Notes under the pieces: generated by a model | Seen by the model: only the letters and a program-made list of their open reading frames with translations | What the model was told of the DNA's origin: nothing | Database searches by the model: none | Part shown: positions 1-7,008 of the stretch, piece by piece | Position numbering within the stretch: the stretch's first letter is position 1 | Layout of the letters: each line of letters starts with the position of its first letter | Assembly (NCBI GenBank): GCA_900545445.1 | Contig: UQZH01000060.1 | Coordinates: 1 to 10,579 of the forward strand | Direction of reading: 5' to 3' | Length of the DNA stretch: 10,579 nucleotides | Source of the DNA: an uncultured Collinsella sp. | GTDB lineage: Bacteria > Actinomycetota > Coriobacteriia > Coriobacteriales > Coriobacteriaceae | Made by a program: the position numbers and the translations under genes

Positions 1-425
1 GCGGCCGAGTTGTTCTGGCCCAGGCCGTTTTGGTAGGCGCGCTCTTCCTCGTACAGGCGACCGAGCGTGGGGGCATCGACGTTCTCGGCAAAGACCGAGA
101 ACTTGCCGCCGCGCAGCTGCGGGTCGATCATAAAGCGAACGAGGGGCTCGCCGACAAAGACGTAGCGGCGCTTTTCGGCCTGCGCTTTCACAAACTCGCG
201 GACCTCGCGCGAAAGCTCGGGGTAGAACGGGGCGAGCATGGGGTCGTCGTCGGCGGCAATCAGGATGGTATAGAGTGCCGGCGCGGTGTTGACGCCGTTG
301 ATCACCAGAGTCTGATCCTCCATGTCGCGAGCGGCCTGCTTGGCAAGCTTCTTAAAGGAGAACGGGGCACGGGTGGCACCGAAGATGCTGGCCACGTGGT
401 CCTCGAAGATGTTCAGGAAGTTCAC
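1..425 (-). CDS. fhaA: FhaA-like protein, DUF3662 N-terminal part (partial, 3' end outside window)
   Basis: Reading the minus strand from a GTG at 425-423 gives an open frame of 141 codons that leaves the window at base 1. The protein begins MNFLNIFEDHVASIFGATRA and continues with a compact alpha/beta region (AAREM-like helix, then NTAPALYTILI, FYPELSREVREFVKAQ, RRYVFVGEPLVRFMID) typical of the DUF3662 domain that opens actinobacterial FhaA. The phosphothreonine-binding FHA domain expected at the C-terminus lies outside the window. In mycobacteria FhaA is a kinase substrate and adaptor at the cell envelope and septum, in peptidoglycan control. The start is set by the GTGA overlap with the kinase stop codon and by a GGAGAG about 9 bases upstream, inside the kinase gene, implying translational coupling. 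Family recognition is by eye. The domain call is fairly sure; the exact role in this organism is inferred. Confidence 0.85.
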   Translation of the reverse strand, partial: MNFLNIFEDHVASIFGATRAPFSFKKLAKQAARDMEDQTLVINGVNTAPALYTILIAADDDPMLAPFYPELSREVREFVKAQAEKRRYVFVGEPLVRFMIDPQLRGGKFSVFAENVDAPTLGRLYEEERAYQNGLGQNNSA

Positions 426-2275
426 GAAAGATCACTCTCCGTATAGGTTCTTTGGTATCCGAGCAAATATAGGCATATCCCAACGATTATAGAGGATAGG
501 GTTCCCGCAACCGCCGCCTTGACGACGACCGCGGCCGCAAGGCTGGCAATTTCCATATGGTGTGCAAGACAGAGCGACGCCGCGGTGCCTATTCCGCAGC
601 CGGCGATGGCAGCGATTGCAGTCAGGTCCGAGCCCTGCTCGGCACGCTTGGCATGGGCGTTGAGCAGCAGAGATGTCAGTGCAGCTGTCGCCGCGACGAG
701 CACAACGGCAGCCCAGAAGAGCATGTCTCCCAGCGCCGCGGCAACATTGCCGAGTCCCAGCACGCCTCCGGCGGAAAGCGCAACCGTAGCCAGGCGGCCA
801 AAAAGCGCGCCCATCCCCGTGGCGGCCGCGGCGCTTGCCGGGCCGAGCCAAAAGGCCGCGATGCCGGTGGCGACCCCGGCGGCAAGGAGGACGTCGCCCG
901 TTAGACAGCCAAGTGCCACCGCACAGGTGAGCGCCGCGGCCGCGGCCGCCTCGGTGCGTCCCCAGGCAATCCACCAACCGGACATGGCGGCGGCAAAAAT
1001 GACTGCGACCGGCAGCATCGACAGGATGCCCTGCGCCTGCATAGTGGCGTTGGACATGAGCACCAAAAAGCCCACGGCCGAGATGGCCGAGCCAATCTGC
1101 GGGGCCAGGCCGGCGGCCGCCCCAATCGCGATGGCCGCGGCAATAAGTCCGGGAAGTGCCGCGACGCCAGCCGTCTGCATGAGCAAAAAGCTAAAGGCAC
1201 CACACGAGAGAGCCGAGATGGCGCGCATGGTGTAATCGCGCGCGTGGCTCCAGCGCGTGCCGGCCCAGCCGAGTGCGGGGTCGACCTCGATGGTGTCGTC
1301 CTCACAGGGCAACGATTCGATATCGTCTGCCGCGCGCTCGTCATCCGACAGCTCGCCCACCATCTGCTCCAGGCTGCGACGCCCCTCGCGCACGCTGCCC
1401 AAGCCGGCGAGCAGCTGGTCGCAAAATGCCTCGATGCTGTTGGGGCGGTCTTGCGGCATGGGAGAGAGGGCACTCATGAGCGCAGCCTCGGCTCCCGGGG
1501 GAAAATGCGGGATGAGTTCGCTGGGGTAGGTGGCGCCGCCGATGATGCGGCCGAGCGAGTCGCCGGGTGTGGCGGCCATAAAGGGAGCGCTGCCGCACAG
1601 GCCCTCGTAGATCACACAGGCGAGGGCAAAGACATCGGCGCGCTCGTCAACCGTGCCAGTCTCGATGTCGAGCTGCTCGGGTGGCATGTAGCCGATGGTG
1701 CCGCCGCGCGAGCCGCCAAAGCCGCCGGCAGACGACAGCCGCGCCATGCCAAAGTCGGTGAGCTTTACATTGCCCGAGTGGTCGATGAGTACGTTGGCGG
1801 GCTTAATATCCAGGTGGAGCACGCCGTTGCTATGGGCGAAGGTGAGCGCCTGGCCCAGCGCGTCGGCAATTGCCGCGGCCTCGTCAAAGGTGAGCGAATG
1901 GCCGTCCACGCGATGCAAAAACTCGGCTAGGGACATGCCGTCGACATATTCCATGACCAGGTAGGCATAGGCGGTATCGTGCGTAAAGTCGATAACCTGC
2001 ACGATATTGGGATGTTGAAGCATGGCGGCGGTGTGTGCCTCGCGCAGGACATCCATGATGTCGCTGGCGGGCATGTCGGCGCCGTTGATAAGGGGGATGC
2101 GCTTAATGGCGACGCGACGGCGCAGGTGCGTGTCGCGGCAAATCTCGATGGAGCCAAAACCGCCGGTCGCGAGCGTTTCGAGCGGCTGGAACCGCTTGAG
2201 CAGCTCGCGAGAGCTGGTGCCCTCCAAGGGAACGTCCGGCGAGAACCGGGCGGTATGTTGCGAGAAAAGCGGCAT
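422..2275 (-). CDS. Ser/Thr protein kinase with polytopic membrane C-terminal domain
   Basis: A Hanks-type kinase of 617 residues. Numbering from the upstream TTG at 2281 (two residues longer), the kinase domain covers about 30-295: Gly-rich loop TGGFGSIE (39-46), VAIK with K60, C-helix E81, catalytic loop HLDIKPAN (D158, K160, N163), DFG at 176-178, and PPE (200-202) replacing APE. All catalytic residues are present, but the HRD arginine is Leu, so it is a non-RD kinase. An acidic linker (about 305-340) leads to roughly 9-10 Ala/Gly/Leu-rich membrane segments (about 350-612). No PASTA repeats are seen, unlike PknB. ATG at 2275 is preferred because GAGGG at 2286-2282 sits six bases upstream. 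It probably phosphorylates Thr on envelope or division proteins, plausibly including the FhaA-like protein encoded directly downstream. The membrane domain's ligand or function is unknown. Confidence 0.93.
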   Translation of the reverse strand: MPLFSQHTARFSPDVPLEGTSSRELLKRFQPLETLATGGFGSIEICRDTHLRRRVAIKRIPLINGADMPASDIMDVLREAHTAAMLQHPNIVQVIDFTHDTAYAYLVMEYVDGMSLAEFLHRVDGHSLTFDEAAAIADALGQALTFAHSNGVLHLDIKPANVLIDHSGNVKLTDFGMARLSSAGGFGGSRGGTIGYMPPEQLDIETGTVDERADVFALACVIYEGLCGSAPFMAATPGDSLGRIIGGATYPSELIPHFPPGAEAALMSALSPMPQDRPNSIEAFCDQLLAGLGSVREGRRSLEQMVGELSDDERAADDIESLPCEDDTIEVDPALGWAGTRWSHARDYTMRAISALSCGAFSFLLMQTAGVAALPGLIAAAIAIGAAAGLAPQIGSAISAVGFLVLMSNATMQAQGILSMLPVAVIFAAAMSGWWIAWGRTEAAAAAALTCAVALGCLTGDVLLAAGVATGIAAFWLGPASAAAATGMGALFGRLATVALSAGGVLGLGNVAAALGDMLFWAAVVLVAATAALTSLLLNAHAKRAEQGSDLTAIAAIAGCGIGTAASLCLAHHMEIASLAAAVVVKAAVAGTLSSIIVGICLYLLGYQRTYTESDLS

Positions 2276-2355
2276 GGCCAACCCTCGTGCGTTTAAAGTT
2301 CGTTTGCGAGCGGCAGGCGCGGAGCCGAGCCGTTCGCGGTGGCATAGATGCTGCT

Positions 2356-2383
2356 AGTTTAGCACGCTCGGGCGCATGGTGAA
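2356..2383 (-). promoter_or_regulatory. Candidate promoter of the kinase-fhaA operon
   Basis: On the minus strand there is a -35-like TTCACC (2383-2378), a 16-base spacer and an extended -10 TGCTAAACT (TGC at 2364-2362, TAAACT at 2361-2356). This predicts a transcript start near 2349 and a leader of about 70 bases before the kinase ATG. The extended -10 agrees with TGnTAnnnT and the -35 matches TTGACA at four of six bases. This is sequence matching only. Confidence 0.4.
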
Positions 2384-2433
2384 GGTAGCGGGGCGAGGTG
2401 GCCTATCTGGCTTGGCCCTCGTCTCGACCCATC

Positions 2434-2572
2434 CGGAAAGCGCGTCCCAGTTTTCGTCCAAATTGCGGGATGCGTTTTCCGAATGGGGTAGGCTGCGGAA
2501 ACTGCATCCCAGAATATTGGCCTAGAACGGGATGCAGTTTCCGGATCGATACTCAAAAGGAAAGCGCATCCC
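2434..2572. repeat. Alternating inverted repeat array, five 15-base arms, 62-base period
   Basis: Five related 15-mers alternate in orientation: 2434-2448 (CGGAAAGCGCGTCCC), 2467-2481 (GGGATGCGTTTTCCG), 2496-2510 (CGGAAACTGCATCCC), 2529-2543 (GGGATGCAGTTTCCG) and 2558-2572 (AGGAAAGCGCATCCC). Like-oriented arms are exactly 62 bases apart. Arms 1 and 2 pair over 15 positions with two G-U wobbles across an 18-base loop. Arms 3 and 4 pair perfectly over 15 positions, also across 18 bases. The loops and the 14-base gaps between hairpins are not conserved, so the arms and their geometry are what is kept. There are no T-tracts, so these are not ordinary terminators. They could be a REP-like intergenic element, a structured RNA or a multi-site operator. 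No ORF here looks genuine. Confidence 0.85.
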
Positions 2573-2689
2573 GCTTTGATGCGGGGACTGCGGACAAAAG
2601 CTGGACCGTGATCTGGCTCGGATTGGAGTTCGCCTGAATCGTTGATGCTGGCTGGTGCAGGCGCGGAGATAAATGAGCAGCCCGAGCGA

Positions 2690-2695
2690 TATAAT
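2690..2695 (+). promoter_or_regulatory. Perfect -10 box (TATAAT) before the LuxR-type gene
   Basis: TATAAT lies 19 bases upstream of the preferred ATG at 2715. No good -35 is present at 16-18 bases spacing (the bases there read AGATAA), so activity may need an activator, or the match may be chance. If it is used, transcription would start near 2702, just ahead of the GGAGG at 2706-2710. That would exclude the alternative ATGs at 2673 and 2694. Confidence 0.3.
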
Positions 2696-2714
2696 GACAC
2701 GCTATGGAGGCCAT

Positions 2715-4856
2715 ATGCTCTTTTCCCGCCGTTCTGCTACATCTGCCTGTGCCGTTGCGCTTATCGTAATGGCGGTCACCCCTTATCACCGGTTTTCATC
2801 TTCAATCGGCCTGGCATCAGGTGCGATGACCTGGCTCGTTATCCTTGGTGCATGCCTCGCGGCGTTTGGTCATGGTGTTGCGCTCCGCAAGGGGAGAGAA
2901 ATAAGACGGCCGAAGCATCTCGGTGCTATCGGTGTTTTCCTTGGTGTTATTGCTACGGTTCCCGAATGGGCCGACTTGGCCTTCTATGCTCGCGGAGATT
3001 CTATTCCATTCGTGTTTGCGCCTATCTGGCTGTTGCGCGGCGTTTCATGCGCCTCGTGCTTCACTGGGTCGTTGCTCCTCTCATATGTAATTTGGAATAC
3101 GGCGGGCTCTCCTTTGATACGGGGGGCGGCGCGGGACGGCGAAAGGGGGACCCGCCGACCGCAGAGCGCACTTTTTGCAGAAACAGTAGTTGTCCTGTCT
3201 TGCCTGCTGTTTTGCTGTCGAGTTTCATGGAGAGTCGTTCCCGAGCCATGGGGGATGTCCCCTGTAACGGCCGCATCAATTGGCCTTATGCTTTTAATTC
3301 CTCTGGTCTATCTCATGTTGGCTGTGGCCCCGCTGCTTTGCTGTCCCCGCGCCTTTGGTCGGGGGCAGGGCGACGTGTTTGCCCGTTCTGTGCTCGTAGC
3401 AGTTCCTATTGGCCTTGTTCCGGCTGTCGAGGAGGCATACTTTGCAAGCGATGCCACGGTCATTGCATCACTGTCGACGGGGTCCGCTATTGCTGTTGCC
3501 GCCTTCGTATACACATTGCTAAGGGAGAAACGGGACAACAATTCGGATACCCCTCGCACGTCCGACCCATTCGATGCGGGGGTGTTTTCCCCTGCCCTGT
3601 CGCCTCGAGAAGAGCAGTTTGTTCGACTGCTGCTCAAAGGGAAAACGCCGGCGGAAATTGCCAGGGAGACGGGTACGAAGCCATCGACGGTGCGAACAAC
3701 GCTTCACCGAGCATACGGGAAGGCGTCGGTTGCGGGCTCACGCGAGCTCGTGGCGTTGTTTGCGGGTGAGGGTGATACTGTAGGGCCTGAGATGCCGCAG
3801 CGGCATGCTGACGATATGTTGGCATCAGCTCGAACGCGCCGGCTGTTTCGATATCTGCTCACATTATTTTTCATCCTCCTTGCGGCAGGCCCCTTGGTAA
3901 TGGCGGATAGCGATTGGGGGTCCGGTGTTACGCATGCAATCGCCTTTTCTCTTGCAAGCTATACATTGGGTCTCGGGCTGCTTCTGTCGCTGTGCAGCGC
4001 GGGTAGAAAACCGAAGCGCGGGGACGATCTGGATGGAGCGGATGGGGCGATCGGGCTCGGAAGCCCGTGCGTATGGGCGATACTGTCTGCTGTGGAGTGG
4101 TCTTTTGTTTATATCGCGGCATGGAGGTGCATACGCGATCCGTTGATGGCTGCGCCGGTCCTGTTTTGCGGCATAGCGTCTATGGCTTCGCTCGCTGTTA
4201 AGCTGCGCCCGTTTAAGGTTCATGCCCATACTCGGGCCATCACGCTGTTGGTATCGATAGGTGTGACCGCTTTAATCTATGCAACTACTAGGGGTCGAAT
4301 CCATGGACTTGCGGTACTGACGGGGATGCTGCTCACATATATAGTGCTGCGAAGCTTTCCGCAGCGCAAAATGCTTGGGGTATGGATGCTTTGCTTTGGG
4401 GCGGCGGCTCCTTGCTGGGCTGTCTTGTTCAATATGGCGCAGGATCTGATGGTTTTCGAGCCGTTGTTCCTTGCGTCGCTGTTGGGGCATAGTTCGGCTG
4501 TCAATGTCGTCGTGGCAACGGTGGTCGTCTGCTGGTCTGTGCCCATGTTCGTCACGCACATCGCGCTCGCCCACTCGGTTGAGAACGAGAGGGCCGTCTT
4601 GGAGTACCGTGCGAATGGGTTCACCGAAACGGCTCGCGTGCGCCAGCTGGCTTTGCTTACATCGCGCTCCCTTTCTGATGTTCAGTCGCAAATTTTGCTG
4701 ATGACGGCAGAGGGCGCAACGACAAAGACCATTGCGGAGGACGTAGGTTATGCTGCATCTACGGTGCAAGCGTTGCGATCCGCATCTTATCGCCAGTTGA
4801 AGATCAAGAACAAAGCGGAGCTTATTTCATTGTTATCGCAGGTGGATAACGTGTAA
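2715..4856 (+). CDS. Membrane LuxR-type regulator with two TM + HTH modules in tandem
   Basis: A 713-residue protein from ATG 2715 (GGAGG at 2706-2710). ATG 2673, preceded by GGAG, is in frame and would add 14 residues. About eight hydrophobic segments occupy residues 5-265. A LuxR-type HTH follows at about 295-350 (LSPREEQFVRLLLKGKTPAE, then EIARETGTKPSTVRTTLHRA, ending SRELVALF). A second set of about eight segments spans roughly 370-625, and a second LuxR-type HTH sits at about 645-708 (TTKTIAEDVGYAASTVQAL, then LKIKNKAELISLL). Both halves carry a Glu-Trp pair in the third membrane segment, which suggests internal duplication. Single-module membrane LuxR regulators of about 450-520 residues are common in Coriobacteriia; this is about half as long again. 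It presumably senses a membrane or extracellular signal and regulates the downstream ABC operon. Ligand and targets are unknown. The HTH and TM calls are solid; the role is inferred. Confidence 0.9.
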   Translation: MLFSRRSATSACAVALIVMAVTPYHRFSSSIGLASGAMTWLVILGACLAAFGHGVALRKGREIRRPKHLGAIGVFLGVIATVPEWADLAFYARGDSIPFVFAPIWLLRGVSCASCFTGSLLLSYVIWNTAGSPLIRGAARDGERGTRRPQSALFAETVVVLSCLLFCCRVSWRVVPEPWGMSPVTAASIGLMLLIPLVYLMLAVAPLLCCPRAFGRGQGDVFARSVLVAVPIGLVPAVEEAYFASDATVIASLSTGSAIAVAAFVYTLLREKRDNNSDTPRTSDPFDAGVFSPALSPREEQFVRLLLKGKTPAEIARETGTKPSTVRTTLHRAYGKASVAGSRELVALFAGEGDTVGPEMPQRHADDMLASARTRRLFRYLLTLFFILLAAGPLVMADSDWGSGVTHAIAFSLASYTLGLGLLLSLCSAGRKPKRGDDLDGADGAIGLGSPCVWAILSAVEWSFVYIAAWRCIRDPLMAAPVLFCGIASMASLAVKLRPFKVHAHTRAITLLVSIGVTALIYATTRGRIHGLAVLTGMLLTYIVLRSFPQRKMLGVWMLCFGAAAPCWAVLFNMAQDLMVFEPLFLASLLGHSSAVNVVVATVVVCWSVPMFVTHIALAHSVENERAVLEYRANGFTETARVRQLALLTSRSLSDVQSQILLMTAEGATTKTIAEDVGYAASTVQALRSASYRQLKIKNKAELISLLSQVDNV

Positions 4857-4924
4857 ACGCCTGGATTATCAACTCAATAGCGAGTGTTTACAGACATCTT
4901 TCTCCATTCATGCAAAGGTTGCCG

Positions 4925-4936
4925 TGCGTCGACGCA
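4925..4936. promoter_or_regulatory. 12-base perfect palindrome, candidate operator
   Basis: TGCGTCGACGCA equals its own reverse complement. It lies 30 bases before the ATG of the small secreted protein, in the only gap (4857-4965) within the plus-strand block. A -35-like TTTACA at 4887-4892 lies upstream, but the -10 at normal spacing (ATGCAA, 4910-4915) is poor. The placement fits an operator overlapping a transcript start, read by a dimeric HTH protein such as the preceding LuxR-type regulator. No second copy was seen in the window, so this is tentative. Confidence 0.35.
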
Positions 4937-4965
4937 TTGTTAACCGCTTTTGATTGGAGAAGGCC

Positions 4966-5298
4966 ATGATTAAGCCAAGGAGCGCTATTGCTCGAATCGG
5001 AGTCGGCTTGGCGATTGTTGCGGGCTTGTCGATGGGTGCACCTGCCGCATCATTTGCTCAAGAGGAGTTTGACACTTCCCAGGTTTCTGGCATTTCGCAG
5101 AGCGCGGATGCCGGAATTGCCACATGCAAGAACAACATAGATAGAGATTTCGCTTTTCAATGTTCTGGCACGAGCGCAACCGGCTATCGCCAGAAAGAAG
5201 ATCCATCTTCGGCCTGCATTCTTGGCGTGATCGGGATGGGGCCGGGCACTGTCGCTCGGCTCCATCCCATCGATGGGAGGATGATGACATTTGAATAG
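4966..5298 (+). CDS. Small Sec-secreted protein of unknown function
   Basis: A 110-residue protein from ATG 4966, with GGAG at 4956-4959 giving six-base spacing. A TTG at 4954 is also in frame but would consume that site. The N-terminus is a clear signal peptide: basic MIKPRSAIAR, a hydrophobic core GVGLAIVAGLSMGA, and probable signal peptidase I cleavage after ASFA (about residue 31). The mature part is about 79 residues with three Cys (one likely unpaired or metal-linked), a polar middle with RQKEDPSSAC, and a Gly-rich stretch GVIGMGPG. It is not a lipoprotein (no lipobox) and shows no lantibiotic-like or double-Gly leader. Its stop lies eight bases inside the next gene, so it is co-translated with the ABC permeases. 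It may be cargo, sensor or accessory of that transporter. I do not recognise the family. Confidence 0.8.
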   Translation: MIKPRSAIARIGVGLAIVAGLSMGAPAASFAQEEFDTSQVSGISQSADAGIATCKNNIDRDFAFQCSGTSATGYRQKEDPSSACILGVIGMGPGTVARLHPIDGRMMTFE

Positions 5299-6172
5299 AA
5301 ATCTAATACGGCACGAACTGTCCAAGATATTTGGCAATCCTATATTTGCGGTGGCTCTTATTTTGGCGACTGCCATTTCGATGGCAGCTGCCATCGAGGC
5401 GTGGTGGACGCTCGAGGCCGAGCGCAAGCAGCTGTTATCTTTTGGCTACGGCATTGGTCTGCAGTCTCAGACATACCTCGGCCAAACGCGTGAAAGTAGC
5501 TTTGGTAACTGGATCGTTGTGAGTGCAAATGCACCGCTATCGGCATCAGTGTTTTTCTATGCGCTGCCGTTGCTTGCCATGCTGGCCGGGTCGTGGTCAT
5601 GCCTGTCCGAGCGTTTGAGCGGTTACGAGGCACAGATCTGCACGCGTGTTTCTAGAAATGCATACGTGAACGTGAAGATGCTGTCTGCTTTCCTTTCCGC
5701 GTGTGCGGTCACGGCTATTCCGCTACTCGTGAACTTCCTGATTGTCTCCATGCTGTTTCCCGCGTATCTCCCCCGAGTCGACGAATCGACTTACGTCGGG
5801 CTCTATCTGCATAGCTATTTTTCTGGCCTGTTTTATTCCCGGCCTCTGTTATACGTGTTGGTTTATACACTGTTCGATGCGGTGACGCTGGGGGTTCTAT
5901 CCATGGCCGTGACCGGTCTGTCGGTTGTGTTTCGCAGCAGAATCAAGGCGACGGTCGTTCCATATCTGATTATGGTTGCATGGCATTTTGTTAACGACTG
6001 GATTTTTAGCGTCCTTTCGTGCGTCGGCTTTAACTGCAACATTCTTAACAGCATCAGGTCGGAATCACTAAATAACTGGCCCGATATTCGAGCAGGGTTT
6101 GCGGAAATCATTTTGCTGTTCGTCTTTTCTTTGATTTCCGCGAGATTCTTAAAAAGGCGTGAGGTGGTCTGA
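5291..6172 (+). CDS. ABC-2 type transporter permease (first subunit)
   Basis: A 293-residue integral membrane protein. It opens with the short cytosolic MNRNLIRHELSKIFGNP typical of ABC-2 permeases, followed by about six membrane segments: 18-40, 80-105, 127-155, 183-213, 218-242 and 267-287. A long extracytoplasmic loop (about 41-78) separates TM1 from TM2, and the chain ends in basic KRREVV. Start is TTG at 5291: GGGAGG at 5275-5280 lies ten bases upstream, and the nearby ATGs at 5281 and 5284 are in other frames. It overlaps the secreted-protein gene by eight bases, and its TGA shares one base with the next ATG. It should pair with the second permease and the BcrA-type ATPase as an exporter or immunity pump, as in LanFEG/BcrAB-like systems. 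The substrate cannot be read from sequence. Confidence 0.85.
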   Translation: MNRNLIRHELSKIFGNPIFAVALILATAISMAAAIEAWWTLEAERKQLLSFGYGIGLQSQTYLGQTRESSFGNWIVVSANAPLSASVFFYALPLLAMLAGSWSCLSERLSGYEAQICTRVSRNAYVNVKMLSAFLSACAVTAIPLLVNFLIVSMLFPAYLPRVDESTYVGLYLHSYFSGLFYSRPLLYVLVYTLFDAVTLGVLSMAVTGLSVVFRSRIKATVVPYLIMVAWHFVNDWIFSVLSCVGFNCNILNSIRSESLNNWPDIRAGFAEIILLFVFSLISARFLKRREVV

Positions 6173-7008
6173 TGCTGTTTAGGCTGGTCGCCGCGGACCT
6201 GAGGACCGTTTTGAAGAAGAACATCATTACTTTTATTGCGATTGCGGCAGTGACCGTTGCGAACTTGGTGTACGCCTACGGCTTGTCTTCTGTGTATGGG
6301 GTTCGGACGAATGCCTTGGGGTTTGCGGATAATCTCGCGCTCGTGTTTGCCGGATCCGCTCCGTTTGAGCCTAGGCCCGGGCTCATGTTTGTGCCTCCGT
6401 TAGGATGGCTATTTGTCATTCTGCTTATTCTCTATACAACACTCGATTATCCGACCGAATCGTTGCACGGGTTTGGTTTACAAGCGCTTGTTCGATGCCG
6501 GTCAAGAACCCTTTGGTGGGTCTCGCGTTTTATCTTAGTGGCGGCGGTAACGGCATTTTCACTGCTCGTGGTGGTTTGCTCTGTTGTGATTTGGAGCTTG
6601 ATGGTGAGCCCCTCGTTCAGCGCGGTCGTCCATGGCGAGTCGCTTCAGCTGGCTAATTTGGCGCCGTGGTTTCTCAAAGCTGGCGAGGCGGATGCGCTGC
6701 CGTTTTTCACAGGTCTCTTTTTTGCTTTCGAGGCGCTTGCGTTTGCGCAGGCAGTGATTGGCTTTGTACTTGGGCCGTCGGTCTCGTTTGTGGTTTTAAT
6801 GAGCTACCTGATCTGTTCGGCATTTGCGCGGCATTGGGTGCTGTTAGGCAACGCCCTAATGCTGTTGCGCTGGGGCGGAATTGTCAAAGAGGGAATCGCG
6901 ACGGGCTCGAGCGTCTTGTTTTCAATTGTGATTATGCCGTTATGCCTATCGTTGGGTGGACTGTGGTTTCGAAGGGTCGACCTTATAGAAAAGGGGGACA
7001 AGATATGA
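6172..7008 (+). CDS. ABC-2 type transporter permease (second subunit)
   Basis: A 278-residue integral membrane protein, beginning MLFRLVAADLRTVLKKN, then about six membrane segments: 18-38, 78-100, 117-143, two between about 178 and 225, and 252-272. A long outside loop (about 39-75) again follows TM1. It has the same general fold as the preceding permease but little obvious sequence similarity to it, so the transporter is probably a heterodimer with two different membrane halves. ATG 6172 overlaps the previous stop by one base (TGATG), with GAGGTGG just upstream. The last four bases (ATGA, 7005-7008) are shared with the ATPase start. The class is recognised from topology and context rather than a signature motif. 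Confidence 0.85.
   Translation: MLFRLVAADLRTVLKKNIITFIAIAAVTVANLVYAYGLSSVYGVRTNALGFADNLALVFAGSAPFEPRPGLMFVPPLGWLFVILLILYTTLDYPTESLHGFGLQALVRCRSRTLWWVSRFILVAAVTAFSLLVVVCSVVIWSLMVSPSFSAVVHGESLQLANLAPWFLKAGEADALPFFTGLFFAFEALAFAQAVIGFVLGPSVSFVVLMSYLICSAFARHWVLLGNALMLLRWGGIVKEGIATGSSVLFSIVIMPLCLSLGGLWFRRVDLIEKGDKI

Larger units (their letters stand above)
2276..2714. other. Gene-free divergent intergenic region
   Basis: The gap between the kinase (leftward) and the membrane LuxR regulator (rightward). From left to right it holds the kinase leader and candidate promoter, the alternating inverted repeat array, a short hairpin-prone GC stretch (CGCATC at 2566-2571 pairing with GATGCG shortly after), about 90 bases with nothing I recognise, and a TATAAT at 2690-2695. 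Short open frames here lack ribosome sites and plausible protein composition. Confidence 0.6.

Noticed and set aside
30..446. 138-codon plus-strand frame
   Set aside because: The minus strand encodes the DUF3662 domain of the FhaA-like protein, which has convincing protein character; this frame is its complement.
519..1235. 238-codon Ala-rich plus-strand frame
   Set aside because: It is antisense to the membrane domain of the kinase; low-complexity Ala/Pro content reflects GC-rich complement rather than a gene.
2434..2572. CRISPR array
   Set aside because: The arms are 15 bases, alternate in orientation and form only two and a half units with unequal gaps. A CRISPR has longer direct repeats of one orientation with uniform spacers, and no cas gene is nearby.
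2398..2637. 79-codon plus-strand frame across the repeat array
   Set aside because: It has no ribosome site, and its content is dictated by the inverted repeats rather than by coding selection.
2642..3769. 375-codon plus-strand frame, Cys- and Arg-rich
   Set aside because: It overlaps the LuxR-type regulator in another frame, has no domain-like pattern, and its composition is typical of an out-of-frame reading.
4966..5298. Lantibiotic or lactococcin 972-type bacteriocin precursor
   Set aside because: There is no double-Gly leader, no modification genes, and none of the Trp-rich pattern of lactococcin 972 relatives; only a general Sec-secreted protein can be claimed.
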